Notes under the pieces: model-generated
What the model saw: the letters and a program-made list of their open reading frames with translations, nothing else
Told to the model about the DNA's origin: nothing
The model's database searches: none
Assembly (NCBI GenBank): GCA_003956705.1
Contig: QZCP01000767.1
Location: 136,205-200,204 of the forward strand
DNA length: 64,000 nucleotides
Origin: Brevipalpus yothersi
Taxonomy: Eukaryota; Arthropoda; Arachnida; Trombidiformes; Tenuipalpidae
Direction of reading: 5' to 3'
Program-made: the position numbers and the translations under genes
Shown here: in pieces, positions 36,711 through 48,059 of the stretch
Numbering within the stretch: position 1 is the stretch's first letter
How the letters are laid out: each line of letters begins with the position of its first letter

Positions 36711-37192
36711 ATTAATCGAAATAAAAGTGCACCGATTAATGATGTTGGGCAATGATTGAGGTTACAAAAAATGATTCAAAGTCAATAATCGATGAGATCC
36801 CAGTAATCTGACCAGTTTGAATGATTGAATGATTTAAACGTTTTATCATTCTTGATGTTTCAAGCGCCCAGTCAATTTAGAATACTCTCTTTCCAAAAAG
36901 CTTAAGCATCATGATGATAATGATGATGATGGTTGTGATTCAAATTTGCCGCCAACATTGAGAAGCTACTCTCTCTCACCTACAGCTATGATGTAATAAT
37001 GAGAATCGAGAATATATCCGATAAATTGGAATTAACCGAAAGAGAGTGACTTTTACATGTAATCATCATTCTTCACTCTCCATTTTGGTAGTCATCATGA
37101 TAAGAGAGAGAAAGAGAGAAAGATGAGAGATTCGAATGATGAGAGAACGAAACGGTAAAGTCAAAAAGGCAATGGAATAGACATGAGAACAG

Positions 37193-37195
<3 letters not shown>

Positions 37196-37246
<51 letters not shown>
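37196..37246. repeat. (TC)n microsatellite
   Basis: 51 bp. Followed 16 bp later by AG (37262-37263). Confidence 0.97.
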
Positions 37247-37250
<4 letters not shown>

Positions 37251-37263
37251 CACTGTATGAAAG

Positions 37264-37341
37264 CCGCAAGACAATCATCAGTGGCCAAGAATTGAGTGGA
37301 TTGGCACCGCTTACAATCAAAATATAATAGAAGTCAATTAA
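37264..37341 (+). CDS. Candidate terminal exon, 25 codons
   Basis: Opens after (TC)n...GTATGAAAG and reads PQDNHQWPRIEWIGTAYNQN, IIEVN, stop. The opposite strand has an ATG-started 61-codon frame over the same bases (37431-37246). Only one, or neither, can be real. Confidence 0.15.
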   Translation, partial: PQDNHQWPRIEWIGTAYNQNIIEVN

Positions 37342-37818
37342 ATGAATTATCTTCCTTAATGGAACTCTCATGAACCAGAACATATTGAAAAATTTAGAGC
37401 AGTTTTTGCGTTTCTCAAACTTCTTATACACTTGTATTACTTGTATTTTTCATCTTCATCTTCATCTTCTCTTGGTCCTTTTCTCTCTCTCTCTCCCTTC
37501 ATGCACCGATGCTCACTTGTGAGATTATTTGTGGTAGAAATTTTTCTCGATCAATTAGAAAGTTAATGAATTGGAATTTTACTTATTCTTAGATAGCCGG
37601 AGCAAACTCATACACTGTCTAGAAGAATTCTGATGGAAGCGCACGAGAACATCTCTCTCCCCCAACACACATAAGTTGAATTCCTCTATGATTTCCGAAA
37701 TGCCTAGAATTGGAAGAATATTCTCTTTTGATTGAATCTATTTCTCACATTATAAACTCATACATGTATTCATGAAAAATTTTTGATTTTCGAGCCTTTT
37801 CATATTATATATCGTTTC

Positions 37819-38034
37819 TCAAAGCTTTCTCTCTTTCTCTTTCGATCCTGATCTGGACTTTTGTGATCTAATATTCTCTTCACTCCGCCTTCTTCTTCTT
37901 CTTCTTCTATCTGACTGAATTCTGGTTCGTCTTTGAAATTCAGTGAACTGTAAAGTGATGCGCGAGCAGCATCCAGCCTTAAAAAACAGAATATATCCTG
38001 AATTCAATTTCTTTTTCACAATTTCTACCCTCAT
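37819..38034 (-). CDS. Candidate ORF, 71 codons, basic C-terminus
   Basis: Minus-strand ATG at 38034-38032. It begins MRVEIVKKKLNSGYILFFKA, continues GCCSRITLQFTEFQRRTRIQ, then an arginine run from a CTT-triplet tract and an RS/KE-rich tail ending EKERKL. The tail resembles nuclear-localising or RS-like low-complexity sequence, but that part is repeat-derived. Unknown protein. Confidence 0.22.
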   Translation of the reverse strand: MRVEIVKKKLNSGYILFFKAGCCSRITLQFTEFQRRTRIQSDRRRRRRRRSEENIRSQKSRSGSKEKERKL

Positions 38035-38046
38035 GATGCCATTTCA

Positions 38047-38049
<3 letters not shown>

Positions 38050-38106
<57 letters not shown>
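38050..38106. repeat. (TC)n microsatellite
   Basis: 57 bp, ending directly in CTCAG, an acceptor-like site (AG at 38107-38108 region). Confidence 0.97.
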
Positions 38107-38108
<2 letters not shown>

Positions 38109-38989
38109 AAAACTCTCTGAAAAGATAGTCCTTATTCTACTTATTCACTTACAGATCTTCTTTTCGTTTTCTTCCCTCTTTCTCTTTCTCTCGCTCTCCT
38201 CTCCTCTCTATTCTTCCAAACTCTCGAGATCAGATTCCTTCTAAATCGAGTAAACATGATGTATAATTGGAAATAGGTGCATTCGATTTGAAAAGAAGGA
38301 GAAGAGAGAGGAGAGAAATAAGAGGGACACAAGATTGGTCAAAAAAGTAGGGAATCAAGACCATAGAATAAGCCTGGATAAAGGTTTCACGAAAATGGAA
38401 AAAGAAGAGAGAAAGAGAGAGAATATAAAAGCAAAATGAAGAAGAAGAAGGGAAAAATGATGCAACGAAGTAAAGGAACCAATGATGATGCCCTCAAGAT
38501 GAGAGACCATTTTTCATGCACAAATTCTGAATCTTACATTTACCTCTTCCTTTCCTCCCCTATTCTCTTTTCTCTCTCTTCCACCCCCAAATCCCCTTCA
38601 TCTTGATCATTCACCACCCCCAACACATCATTCCAACATTCTCTCTCTTCATCTCAATTTCTCAGCCATCCATGAACTTTTCTTTCTCTCTCGCTCTCTT
38701 TGGCTCTACATTTTGGACATGCCATGAATCAATTGGAAATGTTGAGTGGATATATTTGTGAGTATTTCCAATTCGAAACCATCCCATGCGCATGCATGGC
38801 AGAATGGAATAGTGAGGGAGTTAGAATTTGAAAGAAGAGTGAGAAACAAGAGTCCAGGGAAGGCCGGGGTATGATGATGATTGGAATATGGAACATCCCT
38901 ATTTCAATCCGATTGGTTGGAATGGCTTGAATAGATGATAGTTACAGGTTCCAAAAAGAAGAGAGAGGATAGAATAAAGAGCTACTTCA

Positions 38990-38992
<3 letters not shown>

Positions 38993-39037
<45 letters not shown>
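38993..39037. repeat. (TC)n microsatellite
   Basis: 45 bp, uninterrupted. Confidence 0.97.
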
Positions 39038-39042
<5 letters not shown>

Positions 39043-39127
39043 TCTCTCTCTATTCCAATTCTTGGTCTACATGATGCTCTCCTTTTTCGTATTCTTTTTC
39101 TCTCTCTCTCTCTTCTCTATTCCGTTT

Positions 39128-39131
<4 letters not shown>

Positions 39132-39184
<53 letters not shown>
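39132..39184. repeat. (TC)n microsatellite
   Basis: 53 bp. Followed by TTTATGCAATCAAG (AG at 39197-39198) and a 39-codon open frame to TAG at 39318-39320 that is partly SL repeat. Confidence 0.97.
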
Positions 39185-39188
<4 letters not shown>

Positions 39189-39448
39189 TGCAATCAAGTG
39201 AAGCGTTTTAAGCAAGCAAGTTACCTCTATTTCCAAATTTTCTTTCCCGCTCTTTCTCTCTCTCTCTCTCTCCCTCACTTTGCTTACCGCCCTCAGTCAC
39301 CCCCAAGCTTCTTGGTCTAGAATATTCTTGATTCTCATGCTCAATGGATGCTTCATTCATTTGGAATTCAATTTCTACTCCTAATTGGGATTCTTTTCAG
39401 ATGATCACCAAATAGTTTTCTCTCTCTCTTTCTCTCACTCTCTTCCAG

Positions 39449-39630
39449 CATCCAGAGCATCACAAATCAGAGCCGCGCTTGATGCCCGGAAGAGAGGAAG
39501 AAGAAGAAGGAGAAGGCGAAGAATAAAAAGAATAAAAAGAAAAAGAAAAGAGGAAGAAAAAAAGTGGGAAACTGAGTTGCCTTTCATTTCTTTTTCCCAT
39601 TCTACATCCAAGCCTCATCCACATCATTAG
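39449..39630 (+). CDS. Candidate terminal exon, strongly basic
   Basis: Follows an excellent acceptor (TCTCACTCTCTTCCAG, AG at 39447-39448). In phase it reads SRASQIRAALDARKRG, then an Arg/Lys block from AGA triplets (RRIKRIKRKRK), EEEKKWETELPFISFSHSTS and KPHPHH, stop at 39630. Such basic blocks occur in nucleolar or RNA-binding proteins, but here it is close to a simple repeat. The non-repeat flanks and the acceptor make it one of the better candidates. Confidence 0.28.
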
Positions 39631-39739
39631 TAAACTTTCATCAGCAAATTTTTAGCCATTCACAATTGAAGGAAGCGGTATATAATGAAAAGTAAACTAT
39701 CAGCATGATTATCTTACTTGGCCAGAACAAATAAGAGCG

Positions 39740-39742
<3 letters not shown>

Positions 39743-39788
<46 letters not shown>
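39743..39788. repeat. (GA)n microsatellite
   Basis: 46 bp, uninterrupted. A TATATAAT motif lies 60 bp upstream (39679). Confidence 0.96.
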
Positions 39789-39791
<3 letters not shown>

Positions 39792-40431
39792 CAATGAAAT
39801 TCCGTTTCTTAGGTATAAGATATTTGGAATACCTTCCGATACTGGTATCAAGGACAGGGAGAAGAATTTCTACTTGCACATTTGACCTAATGAGCGGTTC
39901 GAAAATTGATATGTTAGTGTATTCCGAAAGGATGAATATTCATATTTTAACCATGATAAACAGGAATTAATCTTGTGAAAATGAATGAAAATGTGGGAAG
40001 TTTTTTTGTGTGAGGAAAAGCAGAAATTTCAACGTTTCCTGGCCAAAGCTCATAAATAAACACTAATAAGAAGAAGAAACATTATATTATATTATTTTGA
40101 ATAATTTATGATCTCTCTCTCCCTTTCTCTATAAAAATTCAGTATTTCAGCATGTCCTTAAAAGTCTTATAAATCACGATTCTCAGAATAAAATTGAATT
40201 TCAAAATCCACTTCCGACCTCCCACCTAATTAACATATTCAGATGAAAATCATGACTTGTTCACCTATGCTCAGCCTTCAGAATTCTCTCCCTCACTCTA
40301 TCTTACATTCACACTTCTTGCATAGCAAATGAGATGACTCAGAAGAAGAAAGAGGATGATTCAAAGTCAGAATATGCATGATACTGGTGGAGCCTAATGT
40401 TTCCAGATGAATTCTGGATGGTTCTGTATAT

Positions 40432-40435
<4 letters not shown>

Positions 40436-40499
<64 letters not shown>
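40436..40499. repeat. (TC)n microsatellite
   Basis: 64 bp, uninterrupted. Confidence 0.97.
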
Positions 40500-40500
<1 letters not shown>

Positions 40501-40505
40501 ATGAG

Positions 40506-40652
40506 CTGATAGATAATGGAAACTTATCGAACTTTTGGCCACACGAGCTGTGGGTGACATCTTTCGGTTCTATTCGAAGAACCGTTCTGTTCGATAATGT
40601 TCAGACCTTTTTCTTTCTCTACTTTCTGTACTTTCTACCGGTCAAAAGGTAG
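40506..40652 (+). CDS. Candidate exon after (TC)n acceptor, 48 codons
   Basis: AG at 40504-40505 directly follows the TC array. The frame reads LIDNGNLSNFWPHELWVTSF, GSIRRTVLFDNVQ, then an aromatic hydrophobic stretch TFFFLYFLYFLPV that could span a membrane. It ends KR, TAG, with an overlapping donor-like AG|GTAGAA at 40647. No family recognised; the antisense is open as well. Confidence 0.24.
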   Translation: MIDNGNLSNFWPHELWVTSFGSIRRTVLFDNVQTFFFLYFLYFLPVKR

Positions 40653-41401
40653 AATTTAATTTCATTACTGATCGCGTGCTATCACAAATTAAAGACTCAT
40701 CTCATCAGCTAATGAGTGGTCTCACTTGATTGGCAAATGTTTTTCGTGATCATCATTCATGAGAGAGGGAGAGAGAGAGAAAAAGAGATATATGTATGCA
40801 GAAAGTGACATATTCTAAAAGAGAGAGAGAGAAAAAAATTTTGACATGTAAAAAGTGTCTCTTGAAATTAGAGAGAAGATATTTTCATGAATACATCATG
40901 GAATGAAGAGAAGGACAACATCGTTTTGACCTCCCCTTAGAAACGAAAATACTGATGATAGCTAAGAAAATCGAACATTTCCCAGTGTGAAAAGTACAGG
41001 GAATACTTTTCCCCTAGAAGATGATGATCTGAAGAAATAGAAATCGTATTACTAAATGGACGCGTGTGTTAAGAGTGGCTGATGATTTGATGTATTCCAC
41101 TTTGACACGCATTCATCACTTTGCACATCATTTCCAACTTTGTTAGCTACTTGGAAGAGAAGGCCGATAATCACATTTCAAATAGTTTGTCCACGCTGAG
41201 CGATGTCCCGATTCATCGGGGCTATCAGATTGAATGGAGAGAGAGATGGATAGAAAATTTTTTCGAATGATCTGGGTGGCTTCTGGAGGCTCTTCTGAAA
41301 ATCAACTATATATCGGATGAAGAGAGAATAACTAATCTCTTCATTAATTGTGATTGAGAAAATTGTGTGTGTGTGTGTGTGTGTGCTACGCAATCATCAT
41401 C

Positions 41402-41717
41402 ATGATGTAACAGTTATCTGAATAAGAAATACTTGAGCAAAAGTTCGTTAACAGAATCAATAATTTTGATTACATTTCGTAGCAGGGAGAGAGAGAAAGA
41501 GAGTATTAAGTGTATATTTTACTGGAAAAAATATTGCTGGAATGTTGGGATGCATATTGGCATCATTCATCTTGGTGCTCTACAACTACTGTGCATAGGA
41601 CACTCACATACATCTCTCCATACCACTATGATGAAGAAGAGGAAACATTCTCGAATGTTACAGCATCCAACCCTATCTGGTTGGATCATCTTTGATTCAG
41701 CTTCATCTTAATCATCA

Positions 41718-41765
<48 letters not shown>

Positions 41766-41847
41766 AGTAGAAGAGAGAGCACCTCAATATGCCCTCCGGT
41801 GTATCCCCTCTCATTTCTTCCTTCCTTTTTCTCTTCACTTTGGCTAA
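41402..41847 (+). CDS. Candidate two-exon model joined across a TC tract
   Basis: Exon 1 is open from about 41402 to 41679 (no ATG at the beginning; ...WKKYCWNVGMHIGIIHLGAL..., ending LQHPTLS) and stops at a weak donor G|GTTGGA in phase 1. An 88-nt possible intron holds the (TC)n at 41720-41763 and ends TCTTCAG. Exon 2 (41768-41847) continues in phase as EERAPQYALRCIPSHFFLPF, SLHFG, stop. A second frame of exon 1 (YISPYHYDEEEETFSNVTAS...) is equally protein-like, so the model is tentative. Confidence 0.2.
41720..41763. repeat. (TC)n microsatellite
   Basis: 44 bp, ending in TTCAG. Confidence 0.97.
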
Positions 41848-41951
41848 TTAAGGATGGTCAAGTAAATCATCTTCCAAACAAGAACTTCCACCACTACTTA
41901 ATCGGGCTAACGTATCTTCCTCAGTCATCTTAACCCTTCTTCATCTCTTTT

Positions 41952-41953
<2 letters not shown>

Positions 41954-42016
<63 letters not shown>
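41954..42016. repeat. (GA)n microsatellite
   Basis: 63 bp. Opposite in sense to the TC array 190 bp upstream. Confidence 0.97.
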
Positions 42017-42019
<3 letters not shown>

Positions 42020-42775
42020 GCGCGTACATTCTCATATGATGCAATGAATCAACGCTTATAATGTTACATTATGAAAAGCATGTACACCGACCGGTAGCAG
42101 TGTTCTATCAGCAGATTTGATAAATCAAAAATGATCAGCTCATGATCGACTATTATGTTCTCATACTCATTCTTATGGTAAAGATAATAATTGATCCGGA
42201 AATGTGTGTACACTTGTGAATAGCTGTAACTTGTTTGAAACCAATCATAATCATCAGGTCTTGTGGTCATTTACTTTTTGGCCTGTTTTGCTTTGATCAC
42301 ACATTGTTATGATGGAGCATCATCTTGAGCACCAAACATCGATTTCAAATGAGTATGATTCATTATCTGATATTCGTTTTTACTGCCACTGAAAAAAGCT
42401 TCCATCTTTTTGAAGAAGGAGAGAGAATGAATTAGAATGGAAGTGAGGAGAGAGAGAGAGAAAGAAAGAGATTTTTTCAGGACAGAATTTTTTATCGTTT
42501 GAATGATTTCCTCGAATTATTATCTCGAATGAATGATGATTATCATCATCTATTCACTTCTTGTGGCTCAAATCTTGAATGATCTGAGTATTCAGTTGAG
42601 AAAATGATTTAAGTGGTACACACACATACACATGTGTATATGTGATGGATAGTATATTGGCGATTGTGTATTGATCATGATGATGATCAACTGATCGGCC
42701 GATGAACGAGATTGAGGATAGAGCCAATCAAGCGTTGATAAAATGATGAATTAAATTTTTTCTTACCAAATCTTT

Positions 42776-43060
42776 TTCTTCATCTTCATTTTCTTCTTTA
42801 CTACTTTTTACTACTACTACTACTACCACTACTAATACTTTTTCTTCTCCTTCTTCTTCTTCTTCTTCTTTTTCTTCATATTTTTCTTATTTGCTTCTGC
42901 CTCCTCCTCCTCCTACTTTTTCTTCTGCATCCCTCTCTCTCTCATCTTCCTTTTTCTTCCTTCTCTTCCTCCTCCTTCTCAATTGAAACGCTTCACTTTC
43001 ACACCGTATTGGTAACTCGATTTGCTTCTTCTTCTTATTTTTCTTTTTCTTCTTCAAGTA
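42776..43060. repeat. Polypyrimidine block with (TAC)n and (TTC)n
   Basis: About 285 bp nearly free of G on the plus strand: (CTA)n at 42801-42837, (CTT)n at 42848-42870, CTCCTCCTC at 42901 and TTC triplets to 43055. It has the strand asymmetry needed for triplex (H-DNA) formation. Confidence 0.85.
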
Positions 43061-43648
43061 AACATCTACACACACATACACTTAAAAAGCCATGAATGAG
43101 CATGAATACTCATTATCGTCTTCATTCATGTAAAGCAGAATTTGAAAAACCAAAGAATAAGGTGAATGAAGAGAGAAAAAAAAATATTGATGCTTTTAGT
43201 AAGACACATACACACACACACACTCCCACTCTAGTGGCTACCGGAATTGAGGCCACTTTTTAGTCTATTATTGAAGCTATTTCATGGATTGAAAAATTCA
43301 CATCATGATCAATTGAATGCATGAGAAAATAGCCGCTTCTTCTTCATCTCTAAGTCACTCTCTCAGATGTTCTCTTTTTTTTCACAATTTTTATCATCAA
43401 CGTTCCTCACATTTTCTCCATTCTTACTATATGTCTTCACACACACATACTCAAAGTTCTTTCTTGCCAAGGGAAAGTCCATTGAGAAAAGAATCAATAT
43501 ATATATATATTTATATACCACCAAATTGGATGGAAGTTCTTTATAAATCATGCTTAAATGAGAAGCTGTATCAAGTTTTTGTGGAAAAAAATGTTTGATC
43601 TCAAAATTTTTTACTACTGTTTCCTCTTTTCTTCCATCTTTCACACAG

Positions 43649-43865
43649 AACACTTGTGGAAGCTATATTTATCGCTCTCAGAACTTTTTGCGCTTCAACA
43701 GACACACGATATTTAACATTGGAAAATTCGGAAGCCAAAATAGTGGACCAACTTTTTTCTTTCTCTTCCTTCCATCATGATACTCAAGAGCATCTCCTTT
43801 CTTTTTCACTCTCTAATTGCGATGTCACTCACACTGTTGGGCTTGATTTGATATTCTATCGATGA
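43649..43865 (+). CDS. Candidate exon with strong acceptor, 72 codons
   Basis: Acceptor TTTCCTCTTTTCTTCC...TTTCACACAG (AG at 43647-43648). In phase 2 the frame reads TLVEAIFIALRTFCASTDTR, YLTLENSEAKIVDQLFSFSS, FHHDTQEHLLSFSLSNCDVT, HTVGLDLIFYR, stop. A preceding open segment ending KSCLNEKL (about 43500-43567) could join it through a GTATCA donor in the same phase. No family recognised; another frame of the same exon is open for 60 codons. Confidence 0.24.
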
Positions 43866-44339
43866 AAGGCAACATGTATAAGAGTTGATTTTTGCATGAT
43901 GCCTACGGCCAAGATAGTGAGAAAAACTATCATCTTCTTCATCTTTTTCTCCTCCTCTCAGTCAGCTTCTATTCTTTTTTTTCGTTCTTATTTCCTAATC
44001 TCTCTCATGAATACGACTTCATCTTTGATTATCATCGAGGAAAGATGAAGATGGACATCATATTACTAGTGGGAATGTTGTGGTGGTGAAATGCGTGAAG
44101 AGAAGGTTGATAACTAAAAGTGCTACATGAAGTGAGAGAGTAAAAAAAACTTCCCAAGGCCAATGGGTGATGATGCTGGAGGGAATTAAAAAGATTAATA
44201 ATAAGATGAGCAATGATAGAAGATGACACCTACCAAAGGAATAGGGAGATAATCCATGCATCATGAAAATGCTAAGGTGAGAGTGAAATGGTCAGAATTC
44301 TGGTAGTAATTTTGCTTCATTTGAATCACGCTCTCTTTC

Positions 44340-44531
44340 ATGATCTCTTTTCCTTGGGAGTCAAGACATTGGTTTTCTGCTGCTAGACATGGAATTTTCA
44401 TAATACTTGAGAGTGCTAGGAATAGATCTCCAATTTTCAAATCTTGTCCAATCAATCAGAGGGGACAATCGAAACAAGTTGATATAATAGGACTCTCGAG
44501 AAACAATCTATTCTTCAGCCTGAATGGTTGA
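44340..44531 (+). CDS. Candidate small ORF, 63 codons
   Basis: ATG at 44340, stop TGA, repeat-free: MISFPWESRHWFSAARHGIF, IILESARNRSPIFKSCPINQ, RGQSKQVDIIGLSRNNLFFS. The minus strand over the same bases is also open (44455-44261). The region 44250-45230 lacks microsatellites and is open in several frames on both strands, so the frame is uncertain. Confidence 0.2.
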   Translation: MISFPWESRHWFSAARHGIFIILESARNRSPIFKSCPINQRGQSKQVDIIGLSRNNLFFSLNG

Positions 44532-44662
44532 AGAAGGAAAGACCTACCTCTTGAAATATCACTTTCTATTTGATCCTCAATCTATCATGAATTCTTAGAA
44601 CTCAAATTAGAGCCTCAAATGAATCATGGTAGAACTTTTAGATCATCTAATCGTGTCAGTGA

Positions 44663-44953
44663 GAGAGGTGCCTTTTTTGGAGCATCAGAATTGGGCAAAA
44701 ATACATTCTGACATCGAAACCAGAACCTCTTGGTCCCTTCTATCGTTTGAATTATCTTGATGAAAAATTTAGCCGTTATTCTCATCGATTCTTGAATTCG
44801 AATTCGATTCGACAGATTCAGATCCATCAGAAGTCATTCATAAGATCTGTCTCAGTGTCACTCAACTTTGCGCCATCTGCTGCAGTGATGAGGAATACCT
44901 TCTCAGAATCGGTAGAAAAAAAGTTCGATAGAACAGAACAACTGGCAGAGTAA
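44663..44953 (+). CDS. Candidate open frame, 96 codons
   Basis: Open after a TGA with no early ATG: SIRIGQKYILTSKPEPLGPF, YRLNYLDEKFSRYSHRFLNS and ending DRTEQLAE, TAA. A second plus frame (EFEFDSTDSDPSEVIHKICL...) runs through 44790-44911 to a donor-like GTAGAA. No family recognised. Confidence 0.18.
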   Translation, partial: ERCLFWSIRIGQKYILTSKPEPLGPFYRLNYLDEKFSRYSHRFLNSNSIRQIQIHQKSFIRSVSVSLNFAPSAAVMRNTFSESVEKKFDRTEQLAE

Positions 44954-45229
44954 TTCGATATAAATTCTGATGGAGAAAATGAATATTCTTATATTGAGTG
45001 GGCGAGCAAGGTTTGCCTTGAGAGATGCGGCTAGATGAGCATGGACTTTGTCCCATCTCTTGATCAGTGCAATATTTGTTTCTTTTCTTTTCCCGCATCC
45101 AAGTGGATGCATGCACAACACATATTGTCTGTCTGTGATCAGCAAAAGAATATACATATATATATTTATTTATACGGAATATGAATAAGAAGGCAAGGTC
45201 AGGTAAATACATCGTGACGATGATCATTT

Positions 45230-46320
45230 CAATGAATATTTCATCTCATCAAAACAAATTTTTCTTCTTTTTCGGCCTCCCATTTCCTCCTCCTTCTTCT
45301 TCTTCTCCTTCTTCTTCTTGGTCTTCTCCATCATCTCTTCAGATTTATTCAGTCTCGCTTTCAAAGATAAACAAACATACACACACACAAACATCAGCGA
45401 TCTGAATCACTTATCATTTGGTAAACATTATTACTACTTCCATTCTTTCTCCCATCTTTTTTTTGGAACATTATTATAATATACACAAATTAATGAATGA
45501 ATGAAAATTCTATGAATACAAAGTAGCCGTTTTTTGCCTTATTCTCTTATTCTTCCTATTTTCTTGAGGATGCTCGCATGGTTTCACTTCATTCACGCCC
45601 TTGGCTTGGACTGGAGAGAAAGAAAGAAAGTAAGAAAGTAAGAGAGAGAAAGAGAGAGAAGCAAAAATTTCAAGAAGATGAAAAAAAAGTACGATTTACA
45701 GCATTAATATAAATCTTAGTCATTTTTTTCTGACTTGCAAAGAGGACCTAAAAAAGTAAAAATCAATTAGCTATGCTTTCTTATATATAATATATATATA
45801 TTCCATCAGCTCAAGGCCATTGTATATGAGTGTGTGTATATATGCATATGAATGTCCGAAGAGTGGAGAAAAAAGTACTCTAAATGTTTATATTAGTGGG
45901 TATATTTTCAATATGATTTTTGATACGAAAATGGTTGATGAGGAAGAGGCACACAACTAACCATGATTATATACAAATACAGATTTGGCTAACAAATTAA
46001 TCGGGTAGTAGTAATCAGGTAAGGTATGAGAGTGAATGAAATATAAACTTCAATGAAATAAAGCAATCTCATTTGGCTTAATTTTCCCTCAACTTGGTAT
46101 CCTTCTATTGCTTGATCCTCTTTCGGGAACTGAGAAGAAGAAAAAAAAACGGAATCAACTGGCCTCCCAAAATACACCTTTAATACACTCATTTGAATAA
46201 CATTGTATATGATATGATGTATGCAAGAACTGAAACCTTTAAGCAAAATTGGCGGCAAATGAATTCAAGCTCATTTTCCACTCCTAAAGTGGGCATTCAT
46301 GAGAAGAGAGAGAGAGAGAG
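45230..46320. other. Non-coding stretch
   Basis: CTT/TCC triplets at 45284-45330, CA at 45378-45390, AT at 45785-45803, short GA at 46306-46325. The donor-like CAG|GTAAGG at 46018 has stops in all frames upstream. I see no gene. Confidence 0.55.
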
Positions 46321-46329
46321 AGAGATAGC

Positions 46330-46539
46330 ATGTTGATTGTGAATATATATACTGCAGCATCCCGTCGAGAGATTTGCTCTCATAATCTTCAGGTGATGAA
46401 GATGCTAACCGTGGGGATGTTGAATGATCACAATGATCCATTCAAGAAAGCAAAGTATATTCACAAGAAGAAGAGAGAGAGAGAAAACACTGTTGAGTGG
46501 TTCTCATGTACTTTAGCCACTGGAATCAGTGGATTATAA
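46330..46539 (+). CDS. Candidate small ORF, 69 codons
   Basis: ATG at 46330, TAA at 46537-46539, with only a short GA-derived segment: MLIVNIYTAASRREICSHNL, QVMKMLTVGMLNDHNDPFKK, AKYIHKKKRERENTVEWFSC, TLATGISGL. No domain recognised. A CAG|GTGATG donor-like site after NLQ could split it. Confidence 0.25.
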   Translation: MLIVNIYTAASRREICSHNLQVMKMLTVGMLNDHNDPFKKAKYIHKKKRERENTVEWFSCTLATGISGL

Positions 46540-46679
46540 GAGAACATCTTTTTTGTGATGGGCTTTCTCAGGTGCTTAAAACAATGAGATGAGAATTGAG
46601 AGTTTGAGTTACTTGAAAATTCTTGCTTGGATAAGTTTGATAGGAAAATGTCTTTCTCTCGATTATCAATCAAGATAGG

Positions 46680-47398
46680 TAATTAGGCCAAGTGTTGAAG
46701 TCATGAAATGAAGGATGAAAGTTCAAAAGATGAAAGAATATCCATAGAGAAAGGGTTTCATTTAAGAGTCTGATTGAGTGAAGTGTTGATTATTCTATAG
46801 GCATACATGATTTGTAGGATGATTCATAATGAAGTTCATGTCATTCTATGATTTGCTATCATGAATCTCATCACTGGAAACAGACTCTCGAATGATGAGC
46901 AATAAAAAAGACTAGAACCGGAACCGGATGATATGATGGAAAAAAGTGAATAGCAATTGGAAAGAGAGAAACGATGAGAAGGTAAAATATTGAAGATGGA
47001 TAGGTAAGAGATGAAAAAAATAGAGGAATAAAGAAGAATAAGTTAAACTGATGATAGTTTTATGAGCTAGATAGATTATCATTACAATTCAAGTCTGTTC
47101 TGTGGTGTATTTCATAATTTGACATGAAATTATTCCGTAAACATCAATACATGAATTCAAGCGATGATTGTGAATGTTAGGGATGGAAAAAAGAATGAAG
47201 AGAAAAAAAAGAACATCAAGTAAATGATTGAATTGAAATTGAAATTGAAATTGGAATGCTTTTGGTCAATTGTAATTGAAATGCCATCAAGAAGATGATG
47301 ATTTCGAAACCGAAACGAACAAAATGGTAGCCATGGTGCACTTATTCAAGCCATTCTTTTATTATTATGATCAATTTTAACCCATGCTTAACATTTTT

Positions 47399-47400
<2 letters not shown>
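46680..47400. other. Non-coding stretch
   Basis: AT-rich. Contains a hexanucleotide (ATTGAA)n repeat at 47227-47254 and short A/T runs. I see no gene. Confidence 0.6.

Positions 47401-47401
<1 letters not shown>

Positions 47402-47450
<49 letters not shown>
47402..47450. repeat. (TC)n microsatellite
   Basis: 49 bp. Followed by TTCCTAATTTC(T7)CTCAAG, extending the pyrimidine tract to the AG at 47472-47473. Confidence 0.97.
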
Positions 47451-47453
<3 letters not shown>

Positions 47454-47473
47454 TAATTTCTTTTTTTCTCAAG

Positions 47474-47644
47474 CAAGCTCCAGTAAATCATAAATTTTTG
47501 GTGCAAATAATTTCAACTCACCAAGTTCAGGTAATCATCTCTCTCTCTCCGTTCCATTCTGTTATCATTGAGCTACTAAGGCTTAGGCAATCAAGCTTGA
47601 TCATCGATTCACAGCAGAGAGAGAGAGGAGAAAAATATCAATAA
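47474..47644 (+). CDS. Candidate terminal exon after (TC)n acceptor, 56 codons
   Basis: Opens in phase 0 as QAPVNHKFLVQIISTHQVQ, where a CAG|GTAATC donor occurs (47531). Read straight through, it continues VIISLSPFHSVIIELLRLRQ, SSLIIDSQQRERGEKYQ to TAA at 47642-47644. The 42 nt between the donor and the next AG are also in frame, so either reading keeps the same end. No family recognised. Confidence 0.25.
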   Translation, partial: QAPVNHKFLVQIISTHQVQVIISLSPFHSVIIELLRLRQSSLIIDSQQRERGEKYQ

Positions 47645-48059
47645 CATTCCAATAGGGCCAATGAAATATTGATTTACAACTAGCATCAGTTTAAAACGAT
47701 TCTTACATATGAAACCATTTCAATTGTAATGCTGCTCTAGATCAGTCACAGAATATTTTCACTCTACCCATTGACTATGGCAATCTACTGAGAAATCAAA
47801 GCAGTAAACTCCTCATAAACTACTGGCGCGAAAGAAAAAAAATTAAAGAGAGAGCAAAAAACTACATCTTTGAATGAAGCACCCAAGAACTTTCCCCTGT
47901 AAGAGAGAGAGAGAGATGGTCAAAAATCAGCTTGTGTGGCCCACAATAATATTGTAGTGAATTCAACAGTCTCATGAATGAAACATAGAAAGTGACGATC
48001 CAATGAATGAATGAACAGATGAATGAATGGCCATGAATACACAAACCTTATGAACAATC

